This document shows positions 43,101 through 58,100 of a stretch of DNA of 64,000 nucleotides, piece by piece. The position numbers and the translations under genes are program-made. Source of the stretch: Spodoptera frugiperda (lineage: Eukaryota; Arthropoda; Insecta; Lepidoptera; Noctuidae); NCBI RefSeq assembly GCF_023101765.2, contig NC_064228.1, positions 5,200,501 through 5,264,500 of the forward strand, read 5' to 3'. The notes beneath the pieces are model-generated. The model worked only from the letters and a program-made list of their open reading frames with translations, did no database searches and had not been told where the DNA came from. Positions within the stretch are counted from its first letter, which is position 1; each line of letters begins with the position of its first letter.

Positions 43101-46100
43101 ATACATATTTGTCTCATTTCAGTCAATGTTATGTGATATGAATCTAATAGGTACCTCAATAAACGAATAGGTAAACCATTTACATTTTTTTTCTAAAACA
43201 ATAAATAAAATCCCTAACCAATTTTTATCAACACAACCTTTACCTACCTTTTTTAAATTTCACAGCACACAACAAAAGAGAACGAGGTATCGATAGTGAA
43301 CGCTTCGTTCCACGTGACTCATTGGTCGGTGCAGCCGTACGGCACTGGTATCTCCCGCATGAAGTACGTGGGGTACGTCTTCGGAGGTGACGTGCTGAGG
43401 TTCTTCCACGGAGGAGACGAGTGTCTCACCATACCTAGTACGTGGACTAAGGATGGAGGGCAGAAGTAAGTTAATTTATTTATTTACCTATATCATGGTT
43501 TACTCCCGTCTACAATTAAGTAGAGAAAGGCTCTACATACGTTTTAAGTAATATGCGTACAATGGGACGGTCTTCATCATGACAATGGTGCTTCCAGCCA
43601 ACTTTGGATGGTAAAAAAATTCAGACTAATTAATGTTACGAAATAAAAATAAACAAACGTGATTTTTAGGTGATTTAGTTTGTCTCACCCAGCTTCGCAT
43701 TTATAAGTGATATATTATTGTATTTTGTATAGTACTAGCTGCTTCCATGCGGTTTTACGACCTCAATTCACTCGCTTAATGTAAAAGTTAAAGTAAATAA
43801 CAGTTGAAAATAAAAAATACTGTAAATAAAGGTTTTTAGTACTGGTTCCTCGTACAGATACTGGTAAGGGGTGTTCAATCTTTATAAATTTTCTAAAACT
43901 CTCATTATTTATTCCAGTATCGTAGTCTACGAAGGTGGCTCAGTGATGTCTCAGGCCCGTTCGCTATGGCGACTGGAACTGGCGCGCACCAAGTGGGCGG
44001 GAGGTTTCATCAACTGGTACCATCCAATGAGGATCAGACACATCACCACCGGCAGATACCTCGGCGTCAACGACCAGAATGAGCTGTATTTAGTTAGCAG
44101 GTAGGTTATGATTTTATTGTAACTTTCGTGTAGCAGTAGCAGTGCGACAATCGCCGCGTCGTGTGTCGCGTAATGCTGCTCATGAATATGAGCCTCTAGC
44201 ATGGCTTGAAACTAGTCGAGTTCCTCGTCAAAACATTACGTGAATAAGCCATTAGCATAATAATTAATTTAGCAGGTAGGTTGGTTTTTGATTGTCTGAT
44301 GTTGTGATGGTGATTGGTAATGTTATTAAATTGTTGGTAAAATTAATTATAGCTGAAGGATTTAAAGCTTCTATTGTAGCATAGAATCTTAGTCTCTCTG
44401 AAAATCAGGATCACCATATTTTTTTGGACTTAAAACAAGATTTAGGAAGAAACTTAGATTTAAACACTATTTTTCCTGTGTTTTAGTGCACTTAAATACG
44501 ACTGCCAGACAAGGGGTCTAGGGTTCGAATTCCTGCTCGAGCAAAACTATGTTGAAATTTTTCGGCTTTTCGAAAATTTCTCAGTAGTAAGCACGGAATC
44601 TGTAATTGTGCCCAGTATATGGCATTATATACACCTTCTATTACATGGAACTTCTAACACAAATGGTTAAAAGTTAATGTACATTGTACAGTAGCATTAC
44701 ATGCCGTAATTATATAGTGGCATTACGTGCCGTAATGTTCACCCCTGCCTTTTGATGATGATAGAAAGAAACCAAGATTTTTAAAACTGAATTATATTTC
44801 CATCTTCAGAGAGGAAGCGACAACAGCATCCTGTGCGTTCTGCCTGCGCCAGGAGAAGGATGATCAAAAGCAGGTGCTGGAAGACAAGGACCTGGAAGTA
44901 ATAGGCGCTCCCATCATCAAGTATGGTGACTCCACCGTCATTGTGCAGCACTCGGAGACTGGGCTGTGGCTTTCTTATAAGGTAACTAGTTCTACCTGTT
45001 TTTAAGTAGGTAGATAAATAAGTAGGTAGAAGATTAGCTTTTAAGTATGTGGCGACACTCTGACAAGTGACAGATGACAAAAGTCGCACATAGACTACAA
45101 ATCAACGGATGACGTCACAAATATCCTGCATCGCACATATGAAGTTTACATGCGAATTAAAACGGATAGAAAATCCCAACGAACAACAGTTGGGCAGAAA
45201 GCCCGCCAGCCACGATCACCTTGCTTGGTCGGAGGATCCTCCTCTTCTTAGGGAACTTTACTCTCTGTTCCCTAAAAGTAGATTATCATAATAAGTACCT
45301 TATTTTATGCTTTAAATTGTGGTTAAACAAAAATTTTGTATGTTTATTTATCTTAATTTCGAACACATCGTTATTTATAAAAAAGTGCATGCTCAACATT
45401 ATTTTTTATCCAACCAAAGTAAAAAAAAAACATTCCTAGTTTAGGTGAACTAAGATTTTTATGATTATTTAATTAATACTGAAATCTTTTTTCACGTATT
45501 ATGTTAAAAAACAAAAACTTAATATCAATTTAATATTTTTAATATTATAATATTCAAACACAACACTACCTCCCATTAAAACAATGGCAGATACTTTTTA
45601 AGCTCCCTGCCTCCTAAATAAACTTTATTTAATTAAGACACTCTTAAAGTTACAGAGATTATGACCTCTGAGTTTGTTTCGGCATTTCTTCTCAGAGCAG
45701 TCGGATAGGAAGTGCTGGCTTCATTTAGCTATTTCAAAGATTGACGTGTAAAAGTGTTATTTTATAACCTACTTACCGAAATAAATATCATTTATCATTA
45801 TCATTTACACAAAAACGTTTTATTCCCAGTCATACGAGACCAAGAAGAAAGGGGTAGGTAAAGTAGAGGAGAAGCAAGCGATCCTGCACGAGGAAGGCAA
45901 GATGGACGACGGGCTCGACTTCTCCAGGTCACAGGAGGAGGAGTCCAGGACTGCTAGAGTCATCAGGAAGTGCTCGTCGCTGTTCACCAAGTTTATCAAG
46001 TAAGTAACATACGCCCTAATACTGAAATGCTACTCAATTTTGAGTTGTACTTAAATATCGTGCTATCTCTCTCATTTTATAAAGAATTGTTAGAGACAGA

Positions 46101-49100
46101 ACTAGTTTTGAGAGCGTCTTAAAATTGAGTAGCGTTTGAGTATTCGGATACTAATCATTATCTTTAAGACGAACATTACATTTATAATACTTATTTATAT
46201 ACGCTTCCTTACAAATAAAAATATTGAGTACTAATTTTTATAAACTTTCATAATTATCAGACAGTTATACATTCAAAGTTATGAAGTTTAAACCTACGTA
46301 ACTATCTATCAATTTGTTAAACAATACCATCACTAGTAAAAAGAAGTTATTCAATAAAAGAAAACCTTTTTTTTACAAAACGACTTCAATTTTGTTTACC
46401 GTCTCTTTGTTTTTTTAAGTCAGGCGATATCCCTAAAACCTTCTCCTAAGTCTAAAAAATACTAAGCTGGAAACCGCATCAAAATCGCTATAGCCAAGCG
46501 TGAGATAATCGCGCACAAATATACATGCATACTCATACATACAGGTCAAACTGAGAACCTCCATTTTTGACTTCGTTTAAATAAAATGCCTAACTTACAT
46601 TCTTATAGTTTATTTTTTGTATAGAAACTTGTTTTCCTAACAAATAAATATTCATTTTAAAAATATTTTTCCAGTGGCCTTGAAACCCTGCAAGAGAACC
46701 GCCGTCACTCGATGTTCTTCGCATCAGTCAACCTCGGAGAGATGGTGATGTGTCTCGAAGATCTCATCAACTACTTCGCGCAGCCAGACGAGGATATGGG
46801 TAAGTGGTGATCTATATTTCATGATACTGGACTTAAGTTAAAATAATCACACTTCATTCATACATAGACTTTAAGGATTTACTTAATTTTCGATTTTTCT
46901 AGCTAATTGTCTAGAAATAAGTCTGCTATTTGACGTACAAATCTAATGACGTCATAACGTACTATTTTGTTGCGTCATAACGCATAAAAAATATAGTTTT
47001 TGACGTTTCGAAAAAAAATATTGAATTTTACTGGTTTAATTTTACACTAGCCTAATGTGACATAATCCTATATTTTTGACGATATAAGAAATTCTATATG
47101 AATTTTATCCCATGGAAACGTGGGCAAAGCCACTAGCAGAAGCTATTAAGAACAATACATTTATTATCTCATTACAGAACACGAAGAGAAACAGAACAAA
47201 TTCCGCGCGCTCCGCAACCGTCAGGACCTGTTCCAAGAGGAGGGCATCCTCAACCTGATCCTGGAAGCTATCGACAAGATCAACGTCATCACGTCGCAGG
47301 GATTCCTCGCCGGGTTCCTGGCGGGAGACGAGTCTGGACAGAGCTGGGAGATGATCTCCGGGTACCTGTATCAATTGCTTGGTAAGTCAACGTCTAAGTT
47401 AACAGTTATTTATTTCAAATAGACCTGGAAGGCGTTTTGAAGGTCAAAGCAAATATTATAATGTTAAAAAATTTCTGTCTGTTGGTCGGTCCCTTAGTGA
47501 AGCCCTTTGCTCATTCCAAAGTGTAGCTTCGAATGGAGATGAACGAGCAAGAAACTCCAGTCGTTAAAAATACATATTTTCTCTGGTACATTTTTCCAGT
47601 CCATTTTGACAATGAACAAAAAACACCGCACTAACTGGTAAATACAAAAACATTATTCCATCAGTCTGTCATAAAAACCATTACAAACAAATTCCCAATA
47701 TTACAAAACCTGATAAAAACGATTACAAGCAAATTCCCAATATAAAAAAAAAACCTAATAAAACCCATAATTTGTTCCACAGCGGCCATAATCAAGGGCA
47801 ACCACACGAACTGTGCTCAGTTCGCCAACTCGAACCGCCTGAACTGGTTGTTCTCCCGCCTGGGCTCGCAGGCCTCGGGGGAGGGGACCGGCATGTTGGA
47901 CGTACTGCATTGCGTGCTCATCGACTCGCCTGAGGCGCTGAATATGATGAGGGTGAGTGGAAACTGATACATTTTATTTATAACCTTAGACATACTAAAT
48001 TAATTATTATGCTATCGGCTTACTCACGTAACTGTTTGACGAAGAAGTCGACTAGTTTCAAGCCATGCTAGAGGTTCATATGCATGAGTAGCATTCCGCG
48101 ACATACGACGCGGTGATTGTCACGCTCTGATACTCTTATACTTTTTATTTGTATATGAAAAAGTACAAAGTCCCAGTAGAGCTTCGATAAAAATATCTCG
48201 TGACTGTTTATGTCCATGTCCGTGGCGTAGACTAATAAAACTATTGACATAAATGGTTAAATGCTTAAGCATTTGTTTTATAGGATAGATCAGAAATAGA
48301 GCCGACTTATTATGACCTGAGGGTAAGCAACTAGCACCGCCAATGGATAGACTCGCAACATCAGAGGACTTACAGGGCGTTGTCTGACGTTTGTCGCGTC
48401 TCAAATCCCTGATTTGAGAATTGGGTGAGGGAATAGAAGCGTTTTGGGTGTTACTAATTTAGGGATGGGAAAGGGGTAGGTCTCCAATAACACAACACAA
48501 AACAACGCAAGCGTTGTTTCACGCCAGTGTTCTGTGCGGTTGTGGCATCACTCTGGTCAAACTAACCCAGCAATCCCGAAACATGGCTTTACTCCTTGAC
48601 AATCATATGTATCTAAAAACTAATTAATTATTTTAATTGCAGGATGAACACATAAAAGTGATAATCTCTCTGCTTGAGAAACACGGTCGTGATCCGAAAG
48701 TACTAGATGTCCTATGTTCACTCTGCGTCGGTAACGGAGTGGCCGTCCGTTCGTCGCAAAACAATATCTGTGACTATCTACTGCCTGGCAAGAACTTACT
48801 ACTGCAGACCGCCTTAGTAGACCACGTGTCGAGGTGAGTTTGAACTTTATTGGTATAAAAATAGGGTTCCATTTCACTTGATCATGCTCAACAAGCAATG
48901 GCAACTATCATTATTTAAAAGATCTGTATCACATCTTTTATCCCTGAAGGGATAGTCAGAGATGCACATTACCGCACGTAATGCCGCTATACAATGTACA
49001 CCCACTTTTCACATTTGTGTTATGAGTCCTATGTAAGAAGGGGTGAGCCTATTGCCATATACTGGGCACAATTCCAAACTCTGTGCAACTATTGAGAATA

Positions 49101-52100
49101 AGTTTTTAAACTAACATCGTCACTAACACCATTATTAGAACTTATGACGGGATATTTACCATGTTTATTCATAGTTGCGGAAACTCACCAAAATGAATAA
49201 ACATGGTAAATATCCCGTCATAAGTTCTAATAATAACTACTGAGAAATTTTCGAAAAACCAAAAATACTTATTACTTTGCCTGACCTAGGAATCAAACCC
49301 GTAACACCTTGCCCGGCTTTCCAACAAGGCATTTAAAAGATGTTCAACCATATTGTTTTGTAAAAAAGCTTACAATAAGGTTCCTTATTCCAAAAATCTT
49401 AATTCCATTTCTATTTCACAGTGTTCGTCCAAATATCTTCGTGGGACGCGTAGAAGGGTCGGCAGTGTACCGTAAATGGTACTTCGAAGTGACCATGGAC
49501 CATATTGAGAAGACCACACATATGATGCCTCATCTCAGAATCGGATGGGCTAATACTACTGGGTAAGAAATTTTTGTTATCTTATTCGCAAAGCTTATAG
49601 CCATCTGTAATGGCTTCGAGTAAGATATTAAAGGTTTAGGGAACAGAGAGTAAAGTTCCCTAAGAAAAGGAGGATTCTCCGTCCAGGCGCGGTGATCGTA
49701 CCTGGCAGGCTTTCTGCCCAACTGTTGTTCATTGGGATTTTCTATCCGTATTAATTCGCATGTTAACTTCACATGTGCGATGCAGGATACATTTGACGTC
49801 ATCCATTGATTTTGCTCGTCGATAATCTATGTGCGACTTCTGTCATCTGTCATCTGTCACGTGATAGGTGTGCGTCCACATGCCCGCATCGTACGCATCG
49901 CACGCATTCCGTATGACGTCATCAGCACGCATCGCATGTAGGCATTGCTGATGATGCGGTCCGTACAATGCGGATCAGTGGCCGCAGTTGTATGAGTTTA
50001 AATACAAGACAAATTATAATCCATGGCGTGCGATGCGTATGATGCGAGCCTGAGGACTTACCTTAATACGCTATTTTGAAATGTTTCCTAAATTCAATGA
50101 AATTTAATTATTATTTTATTATAATAATAATAATAAGTTTATTTCAGAGTTTACACGATATGTATGTGAAGATTTGTTAGTAATTATATAATATAATTTT
50201 AATTTCAGCTACGTTCCCTACCCTGGCGGTGGTGAGAAGTGGGGAGGTAACGGAGTGGGAGACGATCTATACTCGTACGGTTTCGATGGAGCATACCTCT
50301 GGTCTGGTGGCAGGAAGACACAGGTTAACAGGACTCATGCTGAGGAGCCTTATATTAGGAAAGGTGAGTATCTACATATAACAACTTTTACTTTAAATTC
50401 AAACTTCTACAACTTGTGAGCAGTCCGCTCTTTCGTACGAGCGAACTGAGAGAGATAAGAAATTTATTTATTTATTAGTAAAAATACATGCATAATTTTA
50501 TAGTTTCAGTCAAAACATTATACAGTTAAAGTGATATAAAATACTCTACATTGTGTATACTCGTATAGGTAATACAACGCGGTAATCGTTTTGGCGGGAA
50601 AATGTCTAATGATGCACCTTAAAAATGTGGTTAATTTTGATTATTACAAGATTACAAGCAAAATGTCCAAGTTATGTTAATTGATGGAAATATGGAAACC
50701 TAAACTCAATGTAAAAGCTATTTACATCATAGACAGTTAATGATTATTTTAACAGTTCCTTAGTAACGATTTTGTTCTGAAAACAATAGCTAAGGACTGG
50801 GTTAAGCAACCATTATATGACTCTGAGTGCGGCGGTTAAATCTCGAATTTTAGTTACTTAAGCTATTTTACTATTACTTGCCACTTATAATATGAGTATT
50901 TTCCTATACCAGGTGACGTGATCGGCTGCGCCTTGGACCTGACGGTGCCTATCATCAACTTCATGTTCAACGGCGTGCGAGTGACGGGCTCCTTCACCAA
51001 CTTCAACCTGGAGGGCATGTTCTTCCCCGTCATCAGCTGTTCTAGCAAGCTGAGGTGAGGAGAATTCTTTTCTTATATTATCATCCTCGTCAGATAAATT
51101 ACCCCCTTCCTAATCTCCCCAATCCCCGATTCCCCAACAACCCTTAATCCCTATCCCCCAAAAGGCCGGCAACGTACGTGTAACGCCACTGGTGTTGCGA
51201 ATGTCCATGGAATCATAACAAATTTCCTTTATAACTTTGACGCAGTGACTGGGGAACTGTCGGCGATGTAAAAGGTGGCAGGTTCGATTCCCGCACGGAG
51301 CAACTCTTTGTTTGATCAAATTGTTGGTTCGGATCTGGGGGTGATGTGTTTATGAACTTGTATGTTTGTAAACGCACCCACGATACAGGAGACAAACCTA
51401 ATGTGGGGCAATACTTTTTAATAAAAATAAATATATAGTTAATAAAATAAAATTAGGTTTTAGAAATTACAAGTTTAATAGTAATAAGAGATTAAAAGTG
51501 TAGATAATGACTATTTAATGAAAACATTATCCTTACTCAATATTTACACCTACCCCTCCCCCTCCAGTTGCCGTTTCCTACTAGGCGGGGAGCACGGGCG
51601 GCTGCGGTACGCGGCTCCGGAGGGGTACTCCCCCCTGGTGGAGTCCCTGCTGCCGCAGCAGATCCTCAGCCTCGAGCCCTGCTTCTACTTCGGGAACCTG
51701 GCCAAACGAGCCTTGGCTGGACCGCCGCTGGTACAGGATGATACGGCTTTTGTGCCTACCCCTGTTGATACTTTGCAGGTAAGATCATTTTTGGTGGTTT
51801 TTTTTCGTGATTTAGGTATTGTTATAGTAACTGCTAAGTTTGTGATTTCAAGTTTAATCAGATTTTTAGAAACTCGGCAATCTGTTGTCAGTATTATCGG
51901 TGCGCTGGCTGGGCAACTAGCTGCCACTTAGCGTGTAGCGGGTTCGATTCCCACACGGGGCACTTTTTGTGTGATCCACAAATTGTTGTTTCAGGTCTAG
52001 GTATCTTTTTTTAATATTTAAAATAGATCGAATAATTGCACACTAAAATTCTATTTGTATACTCATTTTGATCATTTAAATACCATGCGTTCCCTCTTCG

Positions 52101-55100
52101 TTGTGGTTTTGAACTATGAGCACAATACCAATATTTTTTAATAATGTTTTCGTATTTGTTTTCAGATACCACTGCCTTCATACGTAGAACAGATCAGAGA
52201 CAAGTTAGCTGAAAACATTCATGAAATGTGGGCCATGAACAAGGTAAGCCATAAATATGATATGCTACACATGATCGGGTTACTAGTGAAGCTTTTAGAA
52301 ACCTGAATAAAGGATCTTTGCAGACTCACTGGTAAAAGATTTTCACCGTACCGCATCTATCTCAAAATTTAAAAGGTTTTCGCATTTAAATATCACGTAG
52401 GTACAAAAGCATCAAAATGTATATTTTTAATTAATGATTGACAAAGACGTTTTCATCTTGTACCACTAACGGCTTGACTGCCGGTATATAAGACACAATA
52501 AAGAATACATTTTGTCTCGCGTGGGTCTGCGTTTCGGCACACGATAGATTAAGTCTTTGACTGCCAATAGAAAACTGTTGAAGGCAAATCCTCCGCTAAC
52601 GTCGGTCACCGGTGACCCCCGTGGCGTTTAAAGTGTTAATCGTTATCAAAAACTTTACTCATTTTTTTATAATCTTTCCGTTATAGATCGAGGCGGGCTG
52701 GATGTACGGTGACCAGCGCGACGACCTGCACAAGATCCACCCGTGCCTCGTGCCCTTCGAGCGTCTGCCGCCCGCCGAGAAACGATACGACATACAACTT
52801 GCTGTGCAAACACTCAAGTACGGACCTTATTTATGTATATAACAGAGCTTCAATTCGATTGTCTTATTTATTCTATGTTATTTACACTTCATGTACAAAT
52901 ATACAAAGGTGGACTTAATACCAATTTGGTATTCTCTAACAGTCAACCTTAGGGTGATGCAGAGAGACAACAGTAGGTGCAATAACAGCTTTTGTTCAAA
53001 TAGTATAAACATAAATTAATTTATAATTATATCGATACTTGACATATTATTATATACTTTCTTATCTGTTTTTTTTTGGTTTTCAAGTCGAAATCATAAA
53101 ATTCGTTTCAATCTCATAACCACTTTTGATAGCAAAGAACACAATACATTTTTGGTACTATAATTTCTCGCTAATGCTTTCCAAAAATTATTGCCGTACT
53201 CAGAGGCATTCAATGACTACGTAAACTATTCCTTAGTAACGATTTTGTTCCGAAAACAATTGCTAAAGTCTGAGTTTAGGAATCATTAAATTTCTCTGAG
53301 TATGACAGTTACTTTCTAATTTAAATATTGTTGTAGTACTCGCACTATATTTGGTGCTATTTTAACTTTTATTTTAAGTTATTATAGGTGATCTTTATTT
53401 ATTCTAGGACCATCCTGGCCCTAGGCTACTACATCAGCTTGGACAAGCCGCCGGCGCGCATACGCAACGTTCGTCTGCCGAACGAACCGTTCATGCAGGT
53501 AACATGAAATTAATTATATGTAATGTACTCCATGGTTGGCGCGGTGACTGGGCAACCGACTGCCGCGCAACGTGTAGCGGGTTCGATTCCCGTACGGAAC
53601 AACTCTTTATGTGAGTCATAAATCGTTACATGTGTATATAAACTTATATGTTTGTAAACACATCCCGAGAAAATTCTAGTCCGAGGCAACGATCTTTAAA
53701 AGAAAAAAATGTGTAATGCTTTTTTAATTAGCAGAAATAGTAAGACCAAAACGCTTTGCCTAAAATATATGTATGCCTGGTTTGTTGGTGTCAGTGGCCA
53801 CAAATACATAACAAAAATATGATGTGGTCCTAAGAGCGAACCCTGAGGTAGACCAACACTTTTAAAAATTTATGTCTTAGACATACATGTTTTTTGAGTG
53901 TATGCTCCATTCCATATTGCATTTTATAAGAGATTTTATAACACACATTTTCTAATATATAAAATTCTCGTGTCACAGTTTTCGTTGCCATATTCCTCCG
54001 AAACGGCTTGACCGATTTTGATGATTTTTTTTGTGCTTATCCGATATCTATGAGAATCGACCAACATCTATTTTTCATCCCCATTTTTTTCCGCGGACGA
54101 AGTCGCGGGGAGAAGCTAGTAATTTTATAAGAGTAACAAATTCATTCCAATAATTACTTAAGCAATTAATAAAATGTTGGTCCGCAGTCAAACGGCTACA
54201 AGCCAGCACCCCTGGACCTGAGTGCTGTCACCCTGACACCCAAGATATATATATCTATAGCCAATAACAATACGTTGGTCCGCAGTCAAACGGCTACAAG
54301 CCAGCACCCCTGGACCTGAGTGCTGTCACCCTGACACCCAAGATATATATATCTATAGCCAATAACAATACGTTGGTCCGCAGTCAAACGGCTACAAGCC
54401 AGCACCCCTGGACCTGAGTGCTGTCACCCTGACACCCAAGATATATATATCTATAGCCAATAACAATACGTTGGTCCGCAGTCAAACGGCTACAAGCCAG
54501 CACCCCTGGACCTGAGTGCTGTCACCCTGACACCCAAGATATATATATCTATAGCCAATAACAATACGTTGGTCCGCAGTCAAACGGCTACAAGCCAGCA
54601 CCCCTGGACCTGAGTGCTGTCACCCTGACACCCAAGATATATATATCTATAGCCAATAACATGTTGGTCCGCAGTCAAACGGCTACAAGCCAGCACCCCT
54701 GGACCTGAGTGCTGTCACCCTGACACCCAAGATATATATATCTATAGCCAATAACATGTTGGTCCGCAGTCAAACGGCTACAAGCCAGCACCCCTGGACC
54801 TGAGTGCTGTCACCCTGACACCCAAGATGGACGAGCTCGTCGACCAGCTCGCTGAGAACACGCACAATCTCTGGGCCAGGGAGAGGATACAGCAGGGCTG
54901 GACTTATGGACTTAATGAGGTAAGGGATTTTGGATTTTGTGGGTAGAGATTAGAGTTCATTTTTAAATTATATTGATTAGAACTTAGTATGGTGTAAGGG
55001 ATTGTGTGCTTTAGGAGTAGGATGTTAAGATTCATTTTTGATAATGTTAAGGAATTGGTCGATTTGATTTTCAGAAATGTTATGTAAATGTACACCATGC

Positions 55101-58100
55101 ACATAAAATAGTACCTACTGATAAAATATAAACACCATTATTTCCAAATATATTTGCAGACATCTGCAAAATAATATATACAAGGAGAAATAAATGTGAC
55201 AATCAACAAATAATCAATTATTCCGCACTTATACAATGTAAGGATAGTGAAGACAAGTTATAAAATGGACCTGGTAGGTGGCACTACTAACCAATGCAGT
55301 CTACAATGTTCAACCAAGATGTTTGTTGAATCACCTCACTACTGTATTTCGTTGCTTTCTACCCAAGGATACAACCAGTCACATGCGCTGTGACTCTCAC
55401 ACTTAGTATGTGACGCTTTTATTAGGTGTGAGGGTCACAGCAAGATGTTTCTGTGTACGTCAACGATCAAGAAAGAAGACTACTTACTACTAAGGCTGCA
55501 TGGATTCTTTGTTTAACACTTTGACTGCCTACAGAAATCTGTTGAAGGCAAATCCTGCGCTAGCGCCAATCACTTTTGTCTCCATGGCGTTATTTTTGCC
55601 TCCAGAATTTTTGCTAAATAGTTTTTGATATTTTGGTAATATTATGCTATAAATATGTATTGTTACATTAAGGAAATTATAGGTCTGTTTATGTTAATGT
55701 TTACATTTATAAGATGAAAACTGTGTGACCGTTTGTTCCCTGATAAATAAATAATATTTTGTATATCTCTACGATATATTTAATCTATAATTAACTTAAA
55801 TGTGTATTTTATTTGTTACTTACTTAATATTACTTTCATTTTACTGACAGAATTTTGACCTTGAAGTTTTTTTAAACTTTTTTTATGGTATAAGTCGGTA
55901 AACGAGCAGATTTATCGCCTGATGGTAAGCAATCGCCTTCGTCCAGGGACACCCGAAACATCAGAGGCATTAAAAGTGCGTTGCCTTTTGGGGGTTAGGA
56001 ATTTAAGGGTTGTTGGCAAATCGGGGATTGGGAAAAGGGGTAATAAGGCCGTTTTATATGAAAACACTTTATTTGATAACACCAATCCTGTAATATAGGG
56101 GCAATTGTACTATTGTATTATAATAACATAGGAGTAATTGTACAATTCTACTCATCTTTACTTCAAACAAATTTCTAACATGACCCACATATTATAGGAC
56201 CCCGACATGCACCGATCACCTCACCTGGTGCCCTACCCGAAGGTAGATGACGCTATAAAGAAGGCCAACAGAGACACCGCCTCGGAAACCGTGAGGACTT
56301 TACTCGTCTACGGATACAACCTGGATCCCCCCACTGGGGAACAGCATGAAGGTATGTTGGTGTTCGAAAATGAACTTTGATTGATTAGTTATAAAGTTTG
56401 GTTTTCAATAAGAAATGTTTATTTTTAATTTTGATCTTTTAATGTTGTTGTTAGGGTTTATATTTGTTTAATAATTGATTATGGCATTACGTAGATGCGT
56501 TTGTTTAAATGCAATGTCACGCCTTTTATCCCCAAAGAGTGAGGCACGTAATGCCGCTATACAATTACACCTCCACTTTTCACCATTTAGTATTATAAGT
56601 CCAATGTAATAGAGGGTGACCTATTGTCATATACTGGACACAATTTCAGTCTATTAAGTTGATGCTATTTTTAATGCCTAAAAATTAAAAGTGACAATAA
56701 CAGTAAAATAATTTATTTTTTGTAATTTCCAAGAATAATGTATGACTCATCCCCTTATCGCAGAAAAGAGTAATTATCCATAAACAGAAAATCAATGAGC
56801 ATGTGAAAATCAATGTGTTTGTGTTTCTCCACAGCACTGTTGCTAGAAGCATCAAAGCAGAAGCAAGCAGAATTCAGAACGTACCGAGCCGAGAAGAACT
56901 ATGCCGTCGGCTCCGGAAAGTGGTACTTCGAGTTCGAGATCCTTACAGCTGGGCCAATGAGGGTAAGTTAATGATGTTGGGTTTGCCAACCTTCCGACCT
57001 GTCTAATATTTTAAAATAATCTTCAAGACGGACCTTAAAAGCAAAAAAATGTCATCTACCCTATTATCTGCTTGATCCGGAGCTGCAGACTGCCTAGCGT
57101 GTTTACCGGGACTCCGGCTTGATAAGCAGTAGAAGGAACGGGGAGGTTTTTATTCAGTAATAGTCTGACACTCTCTCTCGCCTCGCCCAAGGCGGGAGAA
57201 GTCATTGGATGATTTTCCCCACTCAAAAAAAAACCATATTATATTTTTATCTATTTAACTCAAAAGTAAGTATTTCAATACTGAACCTATTATTAAATTA
57301 TTTTTCTTCCACAGGTGGGTTGGGCTCACGCTGATATGGCTCCAGGCATGATGCTTGGCCAAGATGAAAACTCCTGGGCATTCGATGGATACAATGTAAG
57401 TGTACAACCAATATTTGTCACACACATAATAATTTATACTTTATTTTCTAGGTAATAGAAGTTATTTTCTTTTTTAAAAGAAATAGATAGGCAATTTTGA
57501 TAAAAAAACATTTCATAGATTCATTAGTATATCTTGTGTCTAAAGTTATTTTAAATTAGGGTTTGGTTTTCATAAAACATTAATTCTAAATTTGATCTTT
57601 AAAGACATTGCATCTTCAGACAAAAATATATCTTATATCATATTGAATACAGTTCAATTCGCAATGTATGTGTCATGAAACTAAAAGGATCCTAAGTATA
57701 CAGTTCAAATAATGATACGTCTTGTCAAAACGTTACATGTACCATCGTATCATCAATCAATAATAACTCTTAAGTACATAGAAATAGAGATTAAATTTCC
57801 ATTTACTTCAGTCGCTAAAAGTACACGGCGGGGCGTCCGATACATTCGGGCTTCAGCTCAAAGTCGGTGACATAGTCGGCTGCTTCCTCGATGTCACAGA
57901 TCAAACCATTAGTGAGTTACCACACATAGGGAAAAGAGGTGCTATTCTGATTGCCAAAATAGATACACCAAAATAGTCTTTAGGCAGGTGGACTGAAGGA
58001 CCAAATTTCTGTATTACATTTAAAACATATACACAGTTTTTTTCTCATTTTAGGGTTTTAAAACTACTTTAATGAAACGTAGGTTTTATATTAACAGATT

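Noticed and set aside
49530..49802. 90-codon gene on the - strand
   Set aside because: Mirror of the family A repeat; the same residues can be read from the 45050 copy.
54188..54285. Separate coding exon or protein repeat
   Set aside because: Units are not multiples of three, lack donors and read into a stop; they are non-productive copies of exon 23's start.
54188..54769. CRISPR array
   Set aside because: Units are contiguous identical DNA with no unique spacers, in an animal gene.
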